Positions 1 through 6,079 of a stretch of 6,486 nt of DNA are shown here, in pieces; position 1 is the first letter of the stretch; each line of letters begins with the position of its first letter. Source of the stretch: Bacillota bacterium (GTDB lineage: Bacteria; Bacillota; Bacilli; Thermoactinomycetales; DSM-44946). A program made the position numbers and the translations under genes. The notes beneath the pieces were generated by a model. The model ran no database searches and had not been told where the DNA came from. It saw nothing but the letters and a program-made list of their open reading frames with translations. Location of the stretch: assembly GCA_021793745.1 (NCBI GenBank), contig JAJYSD010000080.1, positions 1 to 6,486 on the forward strand, in the 5' to 3' direction.

Positions 1-576
1 CGGCGTCTCCGCCGGTCCCGGGTTGATGGCATTGACACGGATCTGATAGGGTGCCAATTCCAGGGCCAACGCTCGGGTCAGCTGGAGGGCCGCCCCCTTG
101 GATGCGCAATAGGCGTTTAATCCCGGCCGGGCCCTCACGCCGGCGATGGAAGCGATGTTGACAATCGATCCCGATTTTCTCCTCTTCATGATCGGAACCA
201 CGTGTCTTGCGGTCAGAAAAAGCGACTTGGCATTGACGGCCATGATCCTGTCCCACGCATCGAGGCTCAGCTCTTCGATGGGCGTAAACGCCTGGGGTAC
301 CCCCGCACAATTGACCAGCACATCGACGGCCCTAAAGGCCTCGAGGGTCCCCGCCACCATCCCTTTGACGCTGTCATCGTCGGAAACATCGGTCCGGATC
401 ACGCGCACCCGCTCCCCGTCAAGGCCGGCGGCCGCCCTCTCCGCAGCTTCCCGATTGACGTCGGCGAAGATCACACGGGCTCCCTGCTCCGCAAAAAGCC
501 GCGCCGTCGCCTTTCCCATCCCGGATGCGGCCCCGGTGACCACCGCCGTTTTCCCTTCCAGCAGGTCGGATCTCAC
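1..576 (-). CDS. Classical short-chain dehydrogenase/reductase (SDR), C-terminus cut by window edge
   Basis: This is an NAD(P)-dependent oxidoreductase of the classical SDR family; 192 N-terminal residues are visible and the frame is open to base 1. The order of motifs is textbook: cofactor-binding TGAASGMG at residues 14-21, an acidic D39 at the end of the second strand (favouring NAD over NADP), D63, NCAG at 89-92, and a catalytic tetrad N115, S143, Y156, K160 (YCASK). VNAINPGPAET follows at 181-191. About 55-65 residues should be missing, since the family is usually about 250 aa. The start is a GTG at 576, chosen because GAGGGGTGG (585-593) lies 8 bases upstream; no ATG precedes the Rossmann motif. 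It begins 46 bp after the tartrate dehydrogenase-like gene and is probably co-transcribed with it. The substrate cannot be read from the sequence: FabG-like, glucose dehydrogenase-like and hydroxyacid or polyol dehydrogenases share these motifs. Family certain, substrate unknown. Confidence 0.93.
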   Translation of the reverse strand, partial: MRSDLLEGKTAVVTGAASGMGKATARLFAEQGARVIFADVNREAAERAAAGLDGERVRVIRTDVSDDDSVKGMVAGTLEAFRAVDVLVNCAGVPQAFTPIEELSLDAWDRIMAVNAKSLFLTARHVVPIMKRRKSGSIVNIASIAGVRARPGLNAYCASKGAALQLTRALALELAPYQIRVNAINPGPAETP

Positions 577-622
577 GTGGATAACCACCCCTCGTTTTGC
601 TTTGCCCCGTGTGTCCGCCGGC

Positions 623-1702
623 TCACCGGGACTTGCCCAACGTCTGCAACTTGCGCACCAGCTCATCCCCCACCTCCCGGGTGGAGGCCTTTCCTCCCAG
701 ATCCGGCGTCAGGACCTTCCCTTCGACCAACACTTCCTCGATGGCATCCAGGATCAACCGGCCCAATTCCGGCTGCTCCAGATGCTCCATCATCATGCTG
801 ACGCTCCAAACTTGTGCGATCGGATTGGCGATCCCTTTACCGGCGATGTCCGGAGCCGACCCGTGAATCGGCTCAAACATCGACGGATAGGTGCGCTCCG
901 GATTGATATTTCCCGAGGGTGCCAAGCCCAGGCCGCCGACCAGGGCGGCGCCGAGATCGGTCAAGATGTCGCCGAACAGATTGCTCGCCACCACCACGTC
1001 AAAACTCTCCGGCCGTGTGACGAAATAGGCCGCCAGAGCATCGATGTGGTAGATGTCCGTCTGAACCGCCGGGTGGCGGGCGGCGATTTCCCGCACGATG
1101 TCATCCCAGAAGGGCATCGTATGATTGATACCGTTGGACTTGGTGGCGGCGGTCACCCGCTTTTTCCGCTTTTCGGCGAGGGCATAGGCATATTTGACGA
1201 CCCTTTCCACGCCGAAGCGGGTGAACACATTGTTTTGTACCGCCATTTCGTACGGGGTCCCCCGATGCAGCCTCCCGCCCATGTCGGAATACTCGCCCTC
1301 CGTATTTTCGCGCACCACGACAAAGTCGAGATGTTCATGGGCTTTGTACCGCAGGGGGCTTTCCAAACCCCGGAGAAGTTTGATCGGCCTCAGGTTGATG
1401 TACTGCTGGAAGGACCGGCGAATCGGCAAGAGCAATTCCCAGAGCGATACGTGATCCGGCACCGTCGGCGCCCCGATGGCCCCCAACAGAATCACATCGT
1501 AATCCCTCAGGATGTCGAGGCCATCCTCGGGCATCATCCGGCCGTGCTTCAAGTAGTACCCGCAACTCCAATCGAAACGATCCCATTCAAAGCGCAACCC
1601 GCCATGGATCTCCTCGGCCGCCTTCAGGACTTTCAACCCTTCCTCCATCACTTCCGGTCCGATGCCGTCTCCCGGAATGACCGCCACTGAAAGGTGTTGC
1701 AT
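623..1702 (-). CDS. ttuC: Tartrate dehydrogenase / D-malate dehydrogenase (decarboxylating), IMDH/ICDH superfamily
   Basis: This is a cytosolic, metal- and NAD-dependent beta-decarboxylating dehydrogenase. Members of this branch (TtuC, DmlA, B. subtilis YcsA) oxidise D-malate to pyruvate and CO2 and also act on tartrate. It has 359 aa, full family length. Visible motifs are VIPGDGIGPEV (8-18), SLWELLLPIRR (86-96), which differs from the RPE-type loop of LeuB and points to the tartrate/malate branch, NLRP (103-106), RENTEGEY (131-138), K188 in TKSNG, D221 in YHIDALA, metal-binding aspartates D245 and D249 in NLFGDILTDLGA, and the NAD-binding stretch FEPIHGSAPDIAGKG (276-290). The ATG at 1702 is preferred over an in-frame start at 1744 because GGGGTGG (1708-1714) is 5 bases upstream and the protein then starts just before the first strand. 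It is first in an operon with the downstream SDR and divergent from the PucR-type regulator. The symbol reflects family membership; a role in tartrate versus D-malate use is not proven. Confidence 0.9.
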   Translation of the reverse strand: MQHLSVAVIPGDGIGPEVMEEGLKVLKAAEEIHGGLRFEWDRFDWSCGYYLKHGRMMPEDGLDILRDYDVILLGAIGAPTVPDHVSLWELLLPIRRSFQQYINLRPIKLLRGLESPLRYKAHEHLDFVVVRENTEGEYSDMGGRLHRGTPYEMAVQNNVFTRFGVERVVKYAYALAEKRKKRVTAATKSNGINHTMPFWDDIVREIAARHPAVQTDIYHIDALAAYFVTRPESFDVVVASNLFGDILTDLGAALVGGLGLAPSGNINPERTYPSMFEPIHGSAPDIAGKGIANPIAQVWSVSMMMEHLEQPELGRLILDAIEEVLVEGKVLTPDLGGKASTREVGDELVRKLQTLGKSR

Positions 1703-1802
1703 GGTCTCCACCCCATTCCTTTCAAAGTCTCTTTCCTTAAGCATACCGCTTTCGGAGTGCGGAGGTCGCAGGCCCTCCCCCGGGAATCTTTCAGGATCCG
1801 AT

Positions 1803-1832
1803 TCGACTCCCTATTTTTAAATTTACTATAAT
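1803..1832 (+). promoter_or_regulatory. Candidate promoter for the PucR-type regulator gene
   Basis: A perfect TATAAT (1827-1832) has a weak -35-like TCGACT (1803-1808, 4 of 6) 18 bases upstream. If real, transcription would start near 1839 and give a leader of about 220 bases before the GTG start. The -10 lies inside the palindrome at 1823-1840, so a protein bound there would block it, which fits autoregulation. The AT-rich context makes a chance TATAAT likely, so this is only a candidate. Confidence 0.3.
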
Positions 1833-1840
1833 AATAGTAA
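1823..1840. promoter_or_regulatory. 18-bp palindrome, candidate operator
   Basis: TTACTAT (1823-1829) and ATAGTAA (1834-1840) are perfect 7-bp inverted arms around a 4-bp AATA centre. The site sits just downstream of the -10 of the leftward promoter (about +10 to +27 of that transcript) and overlaps the candidate rightward -10. That position suits a repressor or dual regulator controlling both directions. The bound protein is unknown; the adjacent PucR-type protein is the natural suspect by position only. Confidence 0.45.
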
Positions 1841-1855
1841 GATTGCGTCATAAAC

Positions 1856-1884
1856 ATTATCCAATCTCCTAACCATAGGCTCAA
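1856..1884 (-). promoter_or_regulatory. Sigma-A-type promoter for the tartrate dehydrogenase-SDR operon
   Basis: On the minus strand, TTGAGC (1879-1884, 4 of 6 matches to the -35 consensus) is separated by exactly 17 bases from GATAAT (1856-1861, 5 of 6 matches to the -10). It points at the dehydrogenase gene, with a predicted transcription start near 1849 and a leader of about 145 bases. Spacing, AT context and orientation all fit a vegetative promoter; the start site itself is inferred. Confidence 0.6.
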
Positions 1885-2049
1885 ATCCTTCCACAACCCC
1901 CTTTTTCGATGGAAAGGAGGCGCTTCGCGGTTACCGCTGGGCTGCGACGCCGATGCGCTGAAATCGCGTAAACCGGCGGAACCGGCCTCCTCGGAAACGC
2001 ACCCATGGGGGGTTCGGCAACCATCATTTGTGCAAGACTTCCCCAAAGC

Positions 2050-2055
2050 GAGGTG
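2050..2055 (+). promoter_or_regulatory. Ribosome binding site deciding the GTG start of the regulator
   Basis: GAGGTG ends 5 bases before the GTG at 2061. The longer in-frame reading from a TTG at 2028 lacks a comparable Shine-Dalgarno sequence and adds 11 residues that do not belong to the PucR domain. Confidence 0.65.
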
Positions 2056-2060
2056 TCCCT

Positions 2061-3674
2061 GTGGATCTTCAAAAGCCGATTACCGTAGAGGAGATCTTGA
2101 AACGGCCTCCCTTTCGACACGCCCGGATCGTGGCGGGCCGAAGAGGCCTCAAGCGACCGGTTCGCTGGGTCCACGTCCTGGAGGTTTCGAACGCCTCCGC
2201 CTTTGTCAACGGACACGAGTTGATATTAACCACCGGAGTCGGCCTGGGCGATGGGGAAGATGCCATCCTCCGATTTGTCCAGCAGCTGGTGGAAAGCCGG
2301 GTCTCCGGCCTTTGCATCGAACTGGTGCAGCGCTTTACCGAAGTACCCGCATGCATCCTGGAATATGCGGAAAAGCACGATTTTCCGATCATCGCCTTTC
2401 CACAGGAGGTTCGATTTATCGATATCACGCAGGACCTCCAATCCTACATCATCAATCGCCACCACCAGCAGTTGCTGGCCCTGGAGGCGATTTCCAAACG
2501 GTTTTTGGAGTTGACGCTTCAACCGAAGGGCACTTCGCAGATCCTCAAGCTCCTCTACCAAAAAACCGGGTGCCCCGTATGGCTCCGGGACGACTGGGGA
2601 ACCGATATCCTCTATCCGGAAAACATCCAGCGGTCTCACTTTCAAAGTCATGAAACCCTCTGCCAGCCCATCGTCGCATTGGATGCGCAGGTCGGCAGCC
2701 TCCATATGATCCAGGGCGGCAAAGATCCGGAATACATGCAGCGGCTGCTGGACCGGGCCGCCACCGCCATTGCCCAGGAATTATTGCGCAACATGTCCAT
2801 CGAAGAACGCAGAATGCGAACGATGCAAAAATGGATCGAAGAGTGGTTGCAACAAGGGAAAGCCGAGTTTCCCGAAGAGCTTGTATCGATGCTCACGGGC
2901 GGCGGGAGTTTGGCCCTGGCGGCGATGGGAAGCGCGGCACACCCATCCACCCCTTACGAATCCGATGACGCCCCGGAAGATGCGATGATGGTCCAGATCG
3001 CCCGCATGATCCATCGCGCCTTCAAACCCTACGGCCTTCACGTTTGGATGGCACCGCGTGAAGAGCAGTGGGCGGTGGTCATCGCCGACCAGCATCCCTC
3101 TTCCCCCCAATCCATGCTGCAGCGGATTAAAAGGGCCTTTTCCGACCTCTTCAACCAATGGGCCGCCAACACCGCCCTTCACCGATACCGGTGGTCCGTC
3201 GGCATCAGCCAGTCTTTTCGTCACCTGAATAAGGCGCCCCATTATTGGAAACAGGCCATCCTGGCCCTCAAGGTCAATGGACCCGCCATGGCTCAAAACC
3301 GCGATCAGAGACCTCCCGAACGTTATTCCCTGATCGGCTACGACGATCTCCACGCCTGGCAGCTGTTTCTTCAAGTGGACCCCGAAGTGCTGTCGGCGTA
3401 TGTCGAAAACCAAATCGGGGCTCTTCTGGACTATGACCGGCAAAATGGAACCGAACTGGTCCGCACCCTGGAAGCCTATTTCGCAACGGGGCAATCGAAA
3501 CAGCGAACGGCCAAGGCGCTGTACATTCACCGTCAAACCCTCTATTACCGGTTGGAACAGATCTCCACCCTGCTGGGCAACAACTGGGACACCCCCGAGC
3601 GCCGGATGGCCCTGGACATCGCCCTGGCCACCCATCGGTTCCTGTCGATGAAAAAGAATCACACCGCCGGTTGA
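2061..3674 (+). CDS. PucR/CdaR-family transcriptional regulator
   Basis: This is a cytosolic DNA-binding regulator of 537 aa with the complete PucR-type layout. Residues about 8-125 form the N-terminal PucR sensor domain (ITVEEIL, then HVLEVSNASAFVNGHELILTTG at about 38-59 and FPIIAFPQ at 108-115). Residues about 140-280 form a linker/GAF-like region with a predicted helical stretch near 225-265. Residues about 305-430 match the CdaR GGDEF-like middle domain (RWSVGIS at 377-383). The C-terminal PucR helix-turn-helix is at about 467-527, with recognition-helix pattern HRQTLYYRLEQI at 490-501 followed by LLG and the typical DTPERRMALDIAL. Family members control purine, ureide, amino-acid or sugar-diacid catabolism, mostly as activators responding to a pathway metabolite. 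It is divergent from the tartrate dehydrogenase operon and convergent (7-bp gap) with the symporter cluster. The start is GTG 2061, supported by GAGGTG at 2050-2055. The effector and targets are inferred from position only. Confidence 0.93.
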   Translation: MDLQKPITVEEILKRPPFRHARIVAGRRGLKRPVRWVHVLEVSNASAFVNGHELILTTGVGLGDGEDAILRFVQQLVESRVSGLCIELVQRFTEVPACILEYAEKHDFPIIAFPQEVRFIDITQDLQSYIINRHHQQLLALEAISKRFLELTLQPKGTSQILKLLYQKTGCPVWLRDDWGTDILYPENIQRSHFQSHETLCQPIVALDAQVGSLHMIQGGKDPEYMQRLLDRAATAIAQELLRNMSIEERRMRTMQKWIEEWLQQGKAEFPEELVSMLTGGGSLALAAMGSAAHPSTPYESDDAPEDAMMVQIARMIHRAFKPYGLHVWMAPREEQWAVVIADQHPSSPQSMLQRIKRAFSDLFNQWAANTALHRYRWSVGISQSFRHLNKAPHYWKQAILALKVNGPAMAQNRDQRPPERYSLIGYDDLHAWQLFLQVDPEVLSAYVENQIGALLDYDRQNGTELVRTLEAYFATGQSKQRTAKALYIHRQTLYYRLEQISTLLGNNWDTPERRMALDIALATHRFLSMKKNHTAG

Positions 3675-3681
3675 TAACCCG

Positions 3682-4269
3682 TCATCCCCCTTTTTCGGTC
3701 TGCTTTCCGCTGCAACCTCCACCGCCGTTGAACGGGATTGCCTGGGAAATCATCTCCCCCGCACGGGGGTTCTCCTCGAGAGGGAGGGGGTGAAACCGAC
3801 CGCTGACGCCATCGACGATGATCCACACCGGATCCTTGTCCCGTTCTTCACAGGCGACCAGCCAAAAGGGACGATAATACAAAAAGCTCCGTTCTTGCCG
3901 CAGCTCCACGGACCTGAACCATTTCATCTTCATGGAAACGGCGGCGCACACGTAGGATCGCGCCCGCTCCCGCGCCCTCGCTTCCGTGATGGCTGCTTCC
4001 AGGATCCACTCGCGGGAAACGGTTTCCGGGCGGGGTTCAAAAGGCGTATCCGCCAAAGCTTCCCGGCCGGAAATCAGGTCGACGGTGCACCCGATCCGCG
4101 AATGGACCTTGGCAAACAGCCTTTTGCCTCGGAGGCGGTATTGGAAAAAGTAGTAGGGATAGAAAAGCCGGCTTTGAATCCGTACCGATCGGGAACGGGT
4201 AGCGCGGGCGACGGACTCGGTCAGCAGAGAAGGGTCCCCGGTCGTCGGAATCGCGGCGATCCGTTTCAT
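3682..4269 (-). CDS. Conserved-looking hypothetical protein (195 aa) coupled to the symporter
   Basis: I do not recognise this protein as a named family. It is probably soluble: no signal peptide or clear membrane helix is seen, it is basic and Arg-rich in the N-terminal half, and it ends in a flexible Gly-rich tail (NGGGGCSGK at 181-189). Two stretches resemble each other: 35-72 (LFYPYYFF, then GKRLFAKVH, then CTVDLISGR) and 129-162 (FLYYRPFWLV, then DPVWIIVDGVSGRF). Each reads as an aromatic YYPFW-like strand, a short polar turn, a strand, and a VDxxSGR turn. A helical segment (83-105, rich in Glu, Ala and Arg) separates them. It starts with ATG 7 bp after the symporter stop, with AGGGAG about 10 bases upstream, so it is last in the transporter operon and probably co-translated. 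Coding status is supported by the tight packing, plausible composition and lack of a better frame. A regulatory or assembly role for the symporter is speculation. Confidence 0.75.
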   Translation of the reverse strand: MKRIAAIPTTGDPSLLTESVARATRSRSVRIQSRLFYPYYFFQYRLRGKRLFAKVHSRIGCTVDLISGREALADTPFEPRPETVSREWILEAAITEARARERARSYVCAAVSMKMKWFRSVELRQERSFLYYRPFWLVACEERDKDPVWIIVDGVSGRFHPLPLEENPRAGEMISQAIPFNGGGGCSGKQTEKGG

Positions 4270-4276
4270 CCTTCTG

Positions 4277-5845
4277 TCACTCCCTTACCGGAATCAGGCG
4301 ATGCTCCCGCAGATGACGGGCGATATTCAACGCCTCCGGTGCCAACTCCCGCGCCGAATGCCGATCCACCGCACCGGAAATTTTTCTGCCGTGTTTAGCC
4401 TCCTCGACGGCATCCTGTATCCCCTGGGAAGGATCTTTTCCGAAGAGGTTGCCGATGAGCATTCCCAAAACGGAGAACAACAGCCCGCCGATAAAGGGAT
4501 GAATCGCCGTCACGCTCTCCAACCCCGCCTGCGTCCAAACAATGTGGGTTGCCGCTCCGAGCACCATCGAGCAGATCGCCCCCACCCGGTTCGCTTTTTT
4601 CGAGTAAACGGAGGCCACATACGGGACGATGAAACTGTTGCCCAAAACCCCGAATCCGAAGATGACCAAATCAAAGACGGTCGGCGGTTCAACGGCGGCC
4701 ACCACCACCCCGACGATTCCGACCAAAAGGATCAGCAGCCGCGACACCAGAACCATGCGGCGATGATCCGCCTTCTTGTCGATGTACCGCTGATAAATAT
4801 CCCGGGACAGGATGGTTCCCGCCTGCATCAGCAGCGAATCCGAGGTGGACATCACCGCGGCCATGACGGCCGACAACAGCAGGGCGGCAAAGATTCCCGG
4901 GAAAAAGGTATAAGCCAGCTCCGGAATCACCATTTCCGGATCCGAAAGGTGGGGAAGCAGCACAATCCCGCACAACCCGAGGATATACGGGGCGTATACA
5001 AACAATTGGTTCCAAACGGCGGCCCACAAAAGGGCGGACCGGGCCGTCCGGGGACTCTTCATGGACATATGGCGGACCACCACGTGCGGCAGACCCATAT
5101 ACCCGATGGAATAGATCAAGATCGCTCCCAACACCACGCCCCACTGCCCCTGATACGCCAGATCCTTCCCCCAGATGCTCAAATAGGTGGGATCCATCTC
5201 CGCCAACGCGTCGTTCAAAGCGGCTAATCCGCCCAGATGGGATACCGCCGCGACAGTGATCCCCAGAACCCCGAGGACCATGATAATCGCCTGGACAAAA
5301 TCCGTCCAGACGACGGCCAAATACCCTCCGAAGACCGTATAGGTGATGATCACCCCCACGCCGATCAAAAGGGCCGCCGTGTAAGGCAAGCCGGTCAGGG
5401 ACGTCAACGCTTTACCGGCCGCGATAAATTGGGCAAACACATAGACCGAGATAAATACGATCGAGATGACCGACGCGATAATTTGCACGGCGGAACTTTC
5501 GTATCGCTTCCCCAGGTATTCGATGGGCGACAGGGCCCCGAGCCGTTCCGAAAGCCGGCGCATCCGCTTGCCCAGCACCGAAATATTGATGATGGAGCCT
5601 CCCGCATCCCCCAGGGCATACCACAGGGCATACCATCCCTGCTGATAGGCCAGCGCCGGACCGCCCATAAACATATATCCGCTCATGGAAGTCCCCTGCA
5701 TGGTAAAGGCGGTCGGAGCGGCGCCGATCGATCTCCCTCCGAGCAAAAAATCATCGATGGACCGGCTGGCGCGTTTGGAAAAGAGATAACCGATGATCAA
5801 CAACAGGAGCAGATAACCGATGAAGATCCATTGATCCAATTTCAA
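4277..5845 (-). CDS. Sodium:solute symporter (SSS family, PanF/PutP-like)
   Basis: This is an integral membrane Na+-coupled importer of the SSS family (TC 2.A.21), 522 aa with about 13 hydrophobic segments beginning at residues 6-22. The broken first core helix is recognisable as TMQGTSMSGYMFMGGPALAY (48-67, compare the DMSGW region of PutP). The family signature GGYLAVVWTDFVQAIIM is at 173-189, and the Na2-site helix AAVMSTSDSLLMQAGTILSRDIY at 329-351 supplies S333 and T334. Residues from about 466 form a charged cytoplasmic tail. The start is TTG at 5845, preceded by AGAGGTGAG (5851-5859), which overlaps the stop of the small gene upstream. The substrate is not determined by sequence. The upstream hydantoinase gene suggests a ureide, imide or derived acid rather than pantothenate or proline. 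A perfect 12-bp tandem repeat (5612-5635) encodes WYALWYAL at 71-78. Confidence 0.93.
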   Translation of the reverse strand: MKLDQWIFIGYLLLLLIIGYLFSKRASRSIDDFLLGGRSIGAAPTAFTMQGTSMSGYMFMGGPALAYQQGWYALWYALGDAGGSIINISVLGKRMRRLSERLGALSPIEYLGKRYESSAVQIIASVISIVFISVYVFAQFIAAGKALTSLTGLPYTAALLIGVGVIITYTVFGGYLAVVWTDFVQAIIMVLGVLGITVAAVSHLGGLAALNDALAEMDPTYLSIWGKDLAYQGQWGVVLGAILIYSIGYMGLPHVVVRHMSMKSPRTARSALLWAAVWNQLFVYAPYILGLCGIVLLPHLSDPEMVIPELAYTFFPGIFAALLLSAVMAAVMSTSDSLLMQAGTILSRDIYQRYIDKKADHRRMVLVSRLLILLVGIVGVVVAAVEPPTVFDLVIFGFGVLGNSFIVPYVASVYSKKANRVGAICSMVLGAATHIVWTQAGLESVTAIHPFIGGLLFSVLGMLIGNLFGKDPSQGIQDAVEEAKHGRKISGAVDRHSARELAPEALNIARHLREHRLIPVRE

Positions 5846-5850
5846 AACGG

Positions 5851-5859
5851 CTCACCTCT
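5851..5859 (-). promoter_or_regulatory. Ribosome binding site of the symporter, overlapping the upstream stop codon
   Basis: AGAGGTGAG on the minus strand ends 5 bases before the TTG start at 5845. Its central TGA (5852-5854) is the stop codon of the 42-aa gene, so ribosomes ending there are placed for re-initiation. This supports both the non-ATG start and translational coupling of the two genes. Confidence 0.75.
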
Positions 5860-5980
5860 CGACGGACCCATCTCTGTCATCTTCTTTTTTTAACCGGAAA
5901 TACATGAGGATCGCCAATCCCGTCCAAATCAACGGCCAAGGCGCAAACCAAAGAAAGGTTTCCAGCGGCAACCCGAGCAC
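5852..5980 (-). CDS. 42-aa single-helix membrane protein, probable small accessory subunit of the symporter
   Basis: The protein begins MLGLPLETFLWFAPWP and has one aromatic-rich hydrophobic segment at about residues 9-32. A charged tail (RLKKEDDRDGSVER) follows, probably cytoplasmic by the positive-inside rule. The GTG start at 5980 is chosen because GAAGGAG (5989-5995) lies exactly 8 bases upstream. A longer reading from a TTG at 6064 would translate the hairpin region and has no good ribosome binding site; a GTG at 5986 is too close to the Shine-Dalgarno. The stop overlaps the ribosome binding site of the symporter, so the two are coupled. Short one-helix proteins next to SSS transporters are known (YhdT/DUF997 beside PanF, and proteins annotated as symporter small accessory proteins); similarity here is by size, topology and position, not by a motif I can align. 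It is easily missed or mis-started by gene callers. Confidence 0.72.
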   Translation of the reverse strand: MLGLPLETFLWFAPWPLIWTGLAILMYFRLKKEDDRDGSVER

Positions 5981-5988
5981 CGACACCG

Positions 5989-5995
5989 CTCCTTC
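5989..5995 (-). promoter_or_regulatory. Ribosome binding site deciding the start of the 42-aa gene
   Basis: GAAGGAG on the minus strand has 8 bases to GTG 5980 and only 2 to GTG 5986, favouring the former as start codon. Confidence 0.65.
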
Positions 5996-6049
5996 CCCGT
6001 CGGTTGTCCGGCGAACGCCGAATTCCCGTGATTTTTCAAAAGAGCATCG

Positions 6050-6079
6050 AGGAAAGAGGATCAAGGGATCCTCTTTCCT
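6050..6079 (-). terminator. Perfect 13-bp hairpin after the hydantoinase gene: weak terminator, attenuator or processing site
   Basis: AGGAAAGAGGATC (6050-6062) and GATCCTCTTTCCT (6067-6079) are perfect complements around a 4-base loop. In the transcription direction the stem lies 38 bases after the hydantoinase stop. Downstream, CGATGC precedes TCTTTT, so there is no uninterrupted U-run at the stem base as in a strong intrinsic terminator. Partial termination, mRNA stabilisation of the hydantoinase message, or a processing site are all compatible. A short GTCGC/GCGAC inverted repeat (6080-6090) directly abuts it. Confidence 0.6.

Larger units (their letters stand above)
1703..2060. other. 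Divergent intergenic/control region between dehydrogenase operon and PucR-type regulator
   Basis: This stretch of about 360 bp has no convincing gene. Its core (about 1801-1885) is strikingly AT-rich compared with the GC-rich flanks and holds the promoter elements and palindrome listed separately. The regulator-proximal part (about 1890-2050) is GC-rich again. It contains an 11-bp symmetric element GCGGTTACCGC (1927-1937) and a pair of complementary 7-mers, AGGAGGC (1916-1922) and GCCTCCT (1985-1991), that could pair in a leader RNA. No riboswitch class or tRNA was recognised. Confidence 0.75.

Noticed and set aside
146..1690. 514-codon plus-strand open frame antisense to the dehydrogenase and SDR genes
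   Set aside because: It lies opposite two genes with complete family motifs, its translation is low-complexity and resembles no family, and it is a typical antisense open frame of GC-rich coding DNA.
1909..1971. 20-codon ATG reading frame in the regulator leader as a leader peptide
   Set aside because: No Shine-Dalgarno precedes it, it has no run of regulatory codons, and its composition is unremarkable.
1648..2046. Minus-strand frame of 132 codons across the intergenic region
   Set aside because: It overlaps the dehydrogenase start and the promoter elements, and its translation changes composition abruptly in the AT-rich island; no ribosome binding site supports it.
3669..3679. GGTT/AACC inverted repeat at the convergent junction as a bidirectional terminator
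   Set aside because: The stem is only 4 bp, and the nearby T-runs are separated from it by many bases; no clear intrinsic terminator is visible at this junction.
2781..3722. 313-codon minus-strand open frame opposite the regulator
   Set aside because: The plus strand carries the full GGDEF-like and helix-turn-helix domains of the PucR family; the antisense translation shows no recognisable motif.
4301..5227. 308-codon plus-strand open frame opposite the symporter
   Set aside because: The translation is rich in Arg, Gln, His, Asp and Gly, as expected from reading hydrophobic membrane-protein codons backwards; the symporter on the other strand is clear.
6009..6020. CGGCG-AA-CGCCG inverted repeat upstream of the small membrane protein
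   Set aside because: A 5-bp GC stem with a 2-base loop is common by chance in GC-rich DNA and cannot be called an operator or terminator.
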